Shown in pieces: positions 1 through 4,425 of a DNA stretch of 5,528 nucleotides. Under the pieces are notes generated by a model. It was given only the letters and a program-made list of their open reading frames with translations, searched no databases and was not told the origin of the DNA. Positions within the stretch are counted from its first letter, which is position 1, and each line of letters begins with the position of its first letter. The stretch is from Desulfobacteraceae bacterium (GTDB taxonomy: Bacteria > Desulfobacterota > Desulfobacteria > Desulfobacterales > Desulfobacteraceae): contig JAFLJU010000063.1 in the NCBI GenBank assembly GCA_022712835.1, forward strand, positions 1 to 5,528, in the 5' to 3' direction. A program made the position numbers and the translations under genes.

Positions 1-611
1 CTTCCGATAGCATCCCGAAGGGTGGATGGACCCAACAACGGCAATACCAGATAAAACCCATCGCCAATGGCGTAGGAACCAAAGGTTTGGCCTAGATCTT
101 CGTCTGAGGTTGTCATATTTAAATGTTTCTGTGCAAATTGATTGAATCCTAAAACTCCAATGGTTGAGTTGGCAAGAAAAACACCAAATTCATCCGAGGC
201 AGCCACAAGTTTCCCCTGGAGAATATTATTAACAAATCTGACGGGAAACATGAGATTATAGAAAACATTATTGATACCGTTTCGCACAGGATCCGGTGTA
301 ATGGCTTTGTATCCAAGGGCTATGGGTTTGAGTGCATAAAAGTAGAGAAAATCGTTAAATGAAAACATGGCATAATTAAAATAATATAGCGGATCTGCCA
401 CCATTTGGACGTTTTCAACCTGATCTTCATAATCCGCAAAAAGATCTTGGTCAAAATCTTCTTCAATAGCATTTTGTTTTTCAATAGCGATTGAATTCGT
501 TTCAGGAATCGGAAGGCTTTTAAGGCGCTCCTCCTTAGCTAAACCCATTGAGGCCATGAAACAAATTGCGAAAGAGAATAAGCATGCCAGGACAAGAACC
601 TTTCTTTTCAT
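1..611 (-). CDS. mlaA: MlaA (VacJ) family outer-membrane phospholipid transport protein, 3' end missing
   Basis: MlaA is the outer-membrane component of the Mla pathway. It removes misplaced phospholipids from the outer leaflet and passes them to MlaC. The visible 203 residues start with MKRK and a hydrophobic stretch (about 5-25) ending in GLA before KEE, which fits signal peptidase I cleavage. An acidic linker follows (about 49-67), then the family domain: DPLYYFNYAMFSFND (73-87), LKPIALGYKAITPDPVRNG (94-112), FPVRFVNNILQGK (122-134), FLANSTIGVLGF (145-156) and GQTFGSYAIGDGFYLVLPL (174-192), followed by LGPSTLRDAIG at the edge. The family usually continues for some 50 more residues. The ATG overlaps the mlaC stop as ATGA, with an AAAGGTGG ribosome site 4 nt upstream, so translation is probably coupled. 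Oddity: no credible lipobox, whereas E. coli MlaA is a lipoprotein. The family call is secure. Confidence 0.95.
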   Translation of the reverse strand, partial: MKRKVLVLACLFSFAICFMASMGLAKEERLKSLPIPETNSIAIEKQNAIEEDFDQDLFADYEDQVENVQMVADPLYYFNYAMFSFNDFLYFYALKPIALGYKAITPDPVRNGINNVFYNLMFPVRFVNNILQGKLVAASDEFGVFLANSTIGVLGFNQFAQKHLNMTTSDEDLGQTFGSYAIGDGFYLVLPLLGPSTLRDAIG

Positions 612-1249
612 TTTTCCACCTTTTCCCTGAGTTCATTAATAATGGCTTCCGGTGTGAAGGATATCTTTTGTCGATATTGTTCTCGATAGTTTGCAACCAT
701 ACTGATTCCGGCGACTTTAATATCATAAATTTTCCAATTCAAGGGCTCTTTTTTTAACATTCGATAGGTTACATCGATCTGTTTTTCGCCCTGGGTAATT
801 TGTGTTGCAATATCGGTTCTGAAAAGATTTTTTTTCGGTTTTAACGGGGTGTTTTTCAGATATTCAATGGTAATATTTTGAACGTCCTGTCCTGCCAATC
901 GGGTAAAATAAGTCTGACTGATCAGTTTTGAGAAATAATAGACAAACTTTTTCTTTTGATCCTTGGAAAAAGATCGATTTTTATTCCCCAGAGAAAGCAT
1001 GGAAAAAGTTTTGAAATCAAACAATTCAATTGCCTTGGCATAAAACAGTTTTTCCTGTTCCTTGGGGTCCTTTGTAAATTCCGGATCCTGGATAGTTGCA
1101 ATAATTTCATCCACAGATTTTTTTAGATGGTTCTGTGCGGCAATTTCCATGGGAATGGCTTGGCTGCTGGCATGGCATGTAAGTATAATGGAAAATTGCG
1201 AAAAAAAGAGAAGCCCACAAAAAAGTGAAATACAAAATTTTAACGGCAT
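608..1249 (-). CDS. mlaC: MlaC/Ttg2D family periplasmic phospholipid-binding protein
   Basis: MlaC is the soluble periplasmic carrier that moves a phospholipid between MlaA in the outer membrane and the MlaFED complex in the inner membrane. The 213-residue product has a Sec signal peptide: MPLK, a hydrophobic core at about 5-24, and a likely signal peptidase I site after CHA (residue 27). Mature family features include the helical region 40-120 (KKSVDEIIATI; FDFKTFSMLSLG), the strand TYRMLKK (161-167), and the most diagnostic block WKIYDIKVAGISMVANYRE (172-190), which matches the family pattern of K-x-Y-D-x-x-V-x-G-[IV]-S-x-V-x-N-Y-R. Length is normal. The ATG at 1249 is 25 nt after the mlaD stop, with only a weak AGG 9-10 nt upstream. 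The stop overlaps the mlaA start. An A8 tract lies at 828-835 within the frame. Confidence 0.95.
   Translation of the reverse strand: MPLKFCISLFCGLLFFSQFSIILTCHASSQAIPMEIAAQNHLKKSVDEIIATIQDPEFTKDPKEQEKLFYAKAIELFDFKTFSMLSLGNKNRSFSKDQKKKFVYYFSKLISQTYFTRLAGQDVQNITIEYLKNTPLKPKKNLFRTDIATQITQGEKQIDVTYRMLKKEPLNWKIYDIKVAGISMVANYREQYRQKISFTPEAIINELREKVEK
616..623 (-). promoter_or_regulatory. Ribosome binding site of mlaA
   Basis: AAAGGTGG on the minus strand ends 4 nt before the mlaA ATG at 611-609 and lies inside the last codons of mlaC. It supports the start that overlaps the mlaC stop codon. The identical octamer occurs at the comEC/hypothetical gene junction (4429-4422). Confidence 0.6.
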
Positions 1250-1274
1250 GATGTAGAACCTGTTTTTATCAGTC

Positions 1275-1727
1275 CTAGGGTTTTTTATCGGTAAAAATCA
1301 GTTTTCTTACCAATGATTCAATGTTCAGTGTGGATTGTGTGTTAACGATTTCATCTCCATCTTCCAGAATGATATCTGCTCCTCCTGGTAAAATATCCAT
1401 AAATTTTTCGCCTATTATACCAGATGTTCTTACCGAGGCAATGCTATCTTCGGATAATTGTATATCTTTGTCTATATTAAAGATGACTTTTGCAACCAAC
1501 CGTTCTTTATCGATGGTAATTGTCAATATATTTCCTATTTCAACTCCGGCAATTTCAACCCTTGCTCCCGGCTTGAGCCCAGCTGCGGAAGAAAAATATC
1601 CATATACAGGATACCGGTTCTTGGGAAATAAACTGACCTCCCCGATGCTGGTGATTAAATATCCCACACTCAAAAGGCCTAGAATAACAAAAAGGCCTAC
1701 ATAAAATTCTATCTTTGGTTTGTTCAT
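1275..1727 (-). CDS. mlaD: MlaD family inner-membrane-anchored MCE domain protein
   Basis: MlaD proteins form a hexameric ring on the periplasmic side of the inner membrane. The ring sits on MlaFE and offers a central hydrophobic channel for phospholipid. From the ATG at 1727 the product is 150 residues: a short cytoplasmic MNKPKIE, one transmembrane helix (about 8-26), then a single MCE domain (about 38-117). The domain holds SSAAGLKPGARVEIAGVEIG (46-65) and ASVRTSGIIGEKFMDILPGG (97-116), both hallmark segments. The tail NTQSTLNIESLVRKLIF (129-145) is typical of short MlaD proteins. E. coli MlaD is longer (183 residues). An in-frame ATG at 1748 would add 7 residues but has no ribosome site, whereas GAGGA lies 5 nt before the ATG at 1727, so the shorter form is preferred. 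The gene sits 73 nt after mlaF and 25 nt before mlaC. Confidence 0.95.
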   Translation of the reverse strand: MNKPKIEFYVGLFVILGLLSVGYLITSIGEVSLFPKNRYPVYGYFSSAAGLKPGARVEIAGVEIGNILTITIDKERLVAKVIFNIDKDIQLSEDSIASVRTSGIIGEKFMDILPGGADIILEDGDEIVNTQSTLNIESLVRKLIFTDKKP

Positions 1728-1732
1728 CTTTA

Positions 1733-1737
1733 TCCTC
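1733..1737 (-). promoter_or_regulatory. Ribosome binding site deciding the mlaD start
   Basis: GAGGA on the minus strand lies 5 nt upstream of the ATG at 1727-1725. The upstream in-frame ATG at 1748 is preceded by AAAGACCCG, with no Shine-Dalgarno match. This favours the 150-residue MlaD. Confidence 0.6.
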
Positions 1738-1749
1738 GTTGTTTTCATC

Positions 1750-1799
1750 GGGTCTTTATTTTCTACGGATTTTTATTCTTCGGTTTTTATTCTTTCCGA
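1750..1799 (-). repeat. Three imperfect tandem copies of a 14-17 bp purine-rich unit between mlaF and mlaD
   Basis: Read on the minus strand just after the mlaF TAA, the spacer contains CGGAAAGAATAAAAA, then CCGAAGAATAAAAA, then TCCGTAGAAAATAAAGA: three related units, each a C/G-rich CCG or CGG followed by GAA/GAAA and ATAAA. The units differ by substitutions and 1-2 nt indels. No open frame, hairpin or terminator is apparent, and the tract is almost all purine on the transcribed-sense strand. It could have arisen by slipped-strand duplication. Whether it affects mlaD translation cannot be told from sequence. Confidence 0.5.
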
Positions 1800-1800
1800 T

Positions 1801-2544
1801 TTAGGGACATTCTTCTCCCCGGATGAAGGCATTTACAGTATCGCTGTGTGAATGAAGAATATCATCTTTGGTGCCTTCAAAGGAAATTTTGCCTTCGTCA
1901 AGCATGGCAATGTGCTGGGCTACATCAAAGATTTCGGGAATATCGTGGCTGACAATCACTGCGGTAAATCCGAATTGTTTCTGGTATTCTTCGATCATGG
2001 TGTGAACTTTTCTTTTCCGAACAGGGTCAAGACCTGTGGTCGGTTCATCAAATAATACCACCTTGGGATCAGTGACAAGCGCTCTTGCAAGGGCCACCCT
2101 TTTTCGCATCCCCCCTGAAAGCTGGGAGGGAAATTTCTGACCAATGGGCCCCAAACTCAGTTGTTCCATCCTTGTTGTTACCTTTTCTTTGATGATGGAT
2201 TTATTCTCCTGGGATGTCTCTATCAAGGGCAGGGCAATGTTGTCAAAAACCGTCAGAAAATCTAACAAAGCGTTCTCTTGGAACATATAGCTTAAGTCTT
2301 TTCTAAACTTGCTTTTTTTTTCTTTTGGCATTTGGTCCAAGGGGGTCCCATGGATTAAAATTGCTCCGGAATCCTGGCGAATGAGCCCGATAATATGCTT
2401 GAGCAGAACGGATTTACCGGTACCGCTTTTTCCTATCACCGCCATGATCTCGCCTTTATAGATGGAAAGGTTTACCCCGTTAAGCACCTGATTTGTGCCA
2501 AAGCGTTTTTTAATATCAACCAATTGAATCAATGGTGTGGTCAT
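1801..2544 (-). CDS. mlaF: MlaF family ABC transporter ATP-binding protein (phospholipid transport)
   Basis: MlaF is the cytoplasmic ATPase that drives phospholipid movement through MlaE and MlaD. From the ATG at 2544 the product is 247 residues with every ABC motif intact: Walker A GKSGTGKS (38-45), Q-loop Q89 in YMFQENALLDFLTVFDN, signature LSGGM (142-146), Walker B VVLFDE (162-167), D-loop GLDP (171-174) and switch histidine H200 in VIVSHDIPE. The sequence IGKSGTGKSVLLKHIIGL and the FQ-x-x-ALLD-x-[LM]TV-x-[DE]N-[IV] pattern are typical of the MlaF/Ttg2A subgroup. The frame extends to 2580 (12 extra residues, overlapping mlaE by 32 nt), but that extension is not family-like and has no ribosome site; 2544 starts directly at MTTPLIQL, 4 nt after the mlaE stop. 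Its own ribosome site is poor, so coupling to mlaE is likely. An A9 tract (2313-2321) encodes KEKKS near residue 77. Confidence 0.96.
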   Translation of the reverse strand: MTTPLIQLVDIKKRFGTNQVLNGVNLSIYKGEIMAVIGKSGTGKSVLLKHIIGLIRQDSGAILIHGTPLDQMPKEKKSKFRKDLSYMFQENALLDFLTVFDNIALPLIETSQENKSIIKEKVTTRMEQLSLGPIGQKFPSQLSGGMRKRVALARALVTDPKVVLFDEPTTGLDPVRKRKVHTMIEEYQKQFGFTAVIVSHDIPEIFDVAQHIAMLDEGKISFEGTKDDILHSHSDTVNAFIRGEECP

Positions 2545-2548
2545 TTTT

Positions 2549-3340
2549 TTAAACCAGAAAATAGGTAATGATATAATCAAAAATTAATATATAAATACAA
2601 GACTGGACAACCGATTTTGTCGTGGCCATAGAAACTCCTTTGGCACCATGACCATTTCTGGAGCTTACGTGGGTGTAATAACCACGGTAGCAACAGATGG
2701 TTGTCACCACAATTGCAAATACAAATGACTTCAAAAAACCTCCGGCAATATCGATCATTCGCACACTTGCGATCACTTTGTCCATGTACACGGCCTGGTT
2801 CATCCCCAAAACCCAGGAACCGGTCAGATATCCGCCAAAAATTCCCATCACATCAAAAATCGCAGTCAACAAAGGAAAACTGATAAGGGCTGCCACAATC
2901 CGCGGTGAAAACAAAAAACGAATGGGGTCTATCTGCATGGTTTTCAGGGCATCAATTTGTTCTGATATCCGCATGACACCAATTTCAGCAGCCATGGCAG
3001 ACCCGGCTCTTGCGGTGATCATGATGGCAGAAAGAACAGGGCCTAACTCTCTGATAATTGTCAAGGCGACGGCAGAACCCAGCGCCGCTTCAGACCCAAA
3101 GGTAACAAGGGTATAATATCCCTGGAGTCCCAGAACCATGCCCGTAAACAGCCCGGTCAATAGAATCACAAACACAGACTTTGCCCCGATAAACCAAGTA
3201 TGGTCAACCACCTTGTCCAGTTGATAGGGCCGGATAAAAATACGGGCTACCCCTTTCATAAAAAAGAGGACAATACGGCCAATGGATTCAATGGTCTCCA
3301 ACGTTATGCGTCCCAATTTTTCAATAGAGTTTGTACCCAT
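2549..3340 (-). CDS. mlaE: MlaE family ABC transporter permease (phospholipid transport)
   Basis: MlaE is the inner-membrane permease of the Mla transporter, working as a dimer with MlaF below and the MlaD ring above. From the ATG at 3340 the product is 263 residues, the usual length. It has an amphipathic N-terminal helix (about 8-36) and hydrophobic segments at roughly 52-72, 88-108, 146-175, 200-217 and 244-263. The most conserved stretch is RELGPVLSAIMITARAGSAM (97-116), continuing AAEIGVMRISEQIDALKTM (117-135). The C-terminal GAKGVSMATTKSVVQS (232-247) is also canonical. The frame can be extended to a TTG at 3376, but those 12 residues are not family-like. Neither start has a well-spaced Shine-Dalgarno sequence. 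It lacks a fused STAS (MlaB-like) domain. It lies 248 nt downstream of the preceding minus-strand gene and is the probable first gene of the mla transcription unit. Confidence 0.95.
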   Translation of the reverse strand: MGTNSIEKLGRITLETIESIGRIVLFFMKGVARIFIRPYQLDKVVDHTWFIGAKSVFVILLTGLFTGMVLGLQGYYTLVTFGSEAALGSAVALTIIRELGPVLSAIMITARAGSAMAAEIGVMRISEQIDALKTMQIDPIRFLFSPRIVAALISFPLLTAIFDVMGIFGGYLTGSWVLGMNQAVYMDKVIASVRMIDIAGGFLKSFVFAIVVTTICCYRGYYTHVSSRNGHGAKGVSMATTKSVVQSCIYILIFDYIITYFLV

Positions 3341-3347
3341 GCACCGG

Positions 3348-3376
3348 CTTATATAAGATTTGCCCCTAAAATACAA
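3348..3376 (-). promoter_or_regulatory. Weak candidate sigma-70-type promoter for the mla operon
   Basis: On the minus strand TTGTAT (3376-3371) is followed after 17 nt by TATAAG (3353-3348), a 5 of 6 match to the -10 consensus with a poor (3 of 6) -35. Transcription would begin at about the mlaE ATG (3340), giving a leaderless or near-leaderless message, which would fit the lack of a usable ribosome site there. A second -10-like TACAAT at 3399-3394 would give a roughly 50-nt leader but has no good -35. This is pattern matching in AT-rich DNA. Confidence 0.2.
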
Positions 3377-3379
3377 GTT

Positions 3380-3583
3380 ACCCGTGGTGAGTTATTGTAT
3401 CCATCTGATTTAAGACTTCTGGTCCAGACAAATCCGGCATTTTTCTGTGCAGGACTTGTGACCGAGGCCATGGCAAGCAAGATAGAAGCAAAAACCCATG
3501 TGCCCATTGTCAGTATAACCGATGACGCTTCCAGCGGGAATAAAAACAAGGTGATCATTCCTTTTCTAAAATCCCAGCGGTAA
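3380..3583 (+). pseudogene. C-terminal remnant of a 2-hydroxyacyl-CoA dehydratase/activase-like protein gene
   Basis: This is the only plausible plus-strand coding trace. The frame gives LLVQTNPAFFCAGLVTEAMA, then SKIEAKTHVPIVSITDDASS, then GNKNKVIIPFLKSQR and a TAA at 3581-3583. It resembles, from memory, the C-terminal end of the large CoA-dehydratase activase-related proteins (BcrAD/BadF plus DUF2229-type), which read roughly QTNPAFCCPSLVTEAM...TGVPVVSITYDGTGGNKNDVIIPYL. Differences suggest decay: CC becomes FC, P becomes A, and the glycine-rich YDGTGG becomes DDASSG. Everything N-terminal is missing; homology fades near 3380-3400, close to the mlaE start, and upstream in this frame lies only antisense mlaE. 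No start codon or ribosome site fits. It ends 5 bp from the convergent stop of the gene at 3589. It is most likely a rearrangement scar; the family assignment is moderately confident. Confidence 0.6.
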
Positions 3584-3588
3584 TATTC

Positions 3589-4425
3589 CTATTCCCACAG
3601 CAAGAAAGTTTCGGTCTGACGTTTTCCTGGAAGGTAGGGTTTGATATCCGGATATTGGAGTAAAAACTTATTTTGAAATTCAATCCGCTGGACGTTGAAC
3701 TTATTGTGGGTGTTAACAGCCCTGCGGTATCGAATATAATACTCATCATAATTTTTATAATGTTCTTTGGATTTCAGTTTAGTGATATTGTAAAAATTGG
3801 TATGGGTATAGGTAACCAGGGCTTCAAAATTATCCAGATACTCCTGTAGACTTTTGTAATGGAGGAGCACATTTCGATCGGTATAAAAAAGCTGAATCTG
3901 ATAGACCCAATTTAATTCTTTTTTAACAAAATACTGTTTATAATCGTTGGTAAACTTAACAAAACGTTGTATGGATGCCTCATTTTGAGCGATAACGATT
4001 CTTAAGGTTGCAATATATTCAATGGTTTTTTTCATTTCTTTGATTCGTGATTCCACCTTTGATATCTGTTCAAGTCTTACCAGCGCTTTGTCCAGATCAA
4101 TGGTGGTTTTCTTTAAGTCATCACTCAAGCGAATGACTTGACGGGTGATGGGGGGGAGATGGGCGTATCTGTTTTTTTCTTTCACCTGGGTATAGGTATA
4201 AACTTCAAAGGCAGTCATCCCTGAAAAAGTCGCCAGAAAGATCATAAATAAGGTCATCCCTTCAATCTTCCTGGATTTAAATATAAAATAGGGAGTGGTG
4301 ATGGGAGCAAATAGGACTGCGGCTGACCACCATTTAGGGTGTTTTTTTTTATGGCATTCAAAAAACATCAAACCTGCCAAAATCAGAACATATGGAAAAT
4401 AGATATAATACAAGGTTTTATCCAC
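3589..4425 (-). CDS. Hypothetical membrane protein: three N-terminal TM segments and a long helical, Tyr-rich tail
   Basis: I do not recognise this family. The 278-residue product (GTG start at 4425) has three predicted membrane segments: about 5-22, 32-50 (WWSAAVLFAPITTPYFIF) and 57-77. The basic loop HKKKHPKWW (25-33) lies between the first two. Residues about 95-150 look like an amphipathic helix or coiled coil rich in K, E, I and L. The tail (155-278) is unusually rich in tyrosine, phenylalanine and asparagine, with no enzyme motif that I can see. The gene overlaps comEC by 8 bp, so it is probably co-translated with it. An in-frame TTG at 4413 lies 8 nt after AAAGGTGG and may be the true start (274 residues); the GTG has no ribosome site. 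An A9 tract (4342-4350) encodes the lysines at 26-28. The open frame and coupling to comEC support a real gene; its function is unknown. Confidence 0.8.
   Translation of the reverse strand: MDKTLYYIYFPYVLILAGLMFFECHKKKHPKWWSAAVLFAPITTPYFIFKSRKIEGMTLFMIFLATFSGMTAFEVYTYTQVKEKNRYAHLPPITRQVIRLSDDLKKTTIDLDKALVRLEQISKVESRIKEMKKTIEYIATLRIVIAQNEASIQRFVKFTNDYKQYFVKKELNWVYQIQLFYTDRNVLLHYKSLQEYLDNFEALVTYTHTNFYNITKLKSKEHYKNYDEYYIRYRRAVNTHNKFNVQRIEFQNKFLLQYPDIKPYLPGKRQTETFLLWE

Noticed and set aside
1321..1704. 127-residue plus-strand frame
   Set aside because: It lies wholly antisense to mlaD, whose MCE motifs are unmistakable. A shadow frame.
2545..2580. Upstream extension of mlaF to 2580
   Set aside because: It adds MIISLPIFWFKK, which does not resemble the family N-terminus, overlaps mlaE by 32 nt, and has no ribosome binding site.
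2697..3116. 139-residue plus-strand frame
   Set aside because: It is antisense to the conserved core of mlaE; no family features of its own.
3200..3379. N-terminal half of the plus-strand frame that ends at 3583
   Set aside because: It is antisense to the mlaE 5' coding region and shows no resemblance to the dehydratase/activase proteins; only the part from about 3380 is supported.
3349..3558. Minus-strand 69-residue frame upstream of mlaE with a hydrophobic N-terminus
   Set aside because: It is antisense to the dehydratase-like remnant, its ATG has AAAGGA only 1 nt away (too close), and the composition looks like a reverse-frame reading. No family resemblance was seen.
3529..3580. Short repeated CCAGCGG (3532 and 3574 areas) and a TTCC-AGCG-GGAA hairpin
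   Set aside because: The stem is only 4 bp with no T-run, so it is not a credible terminator, and a 7-bp direct repeat 40 bp apart is expected by chance.
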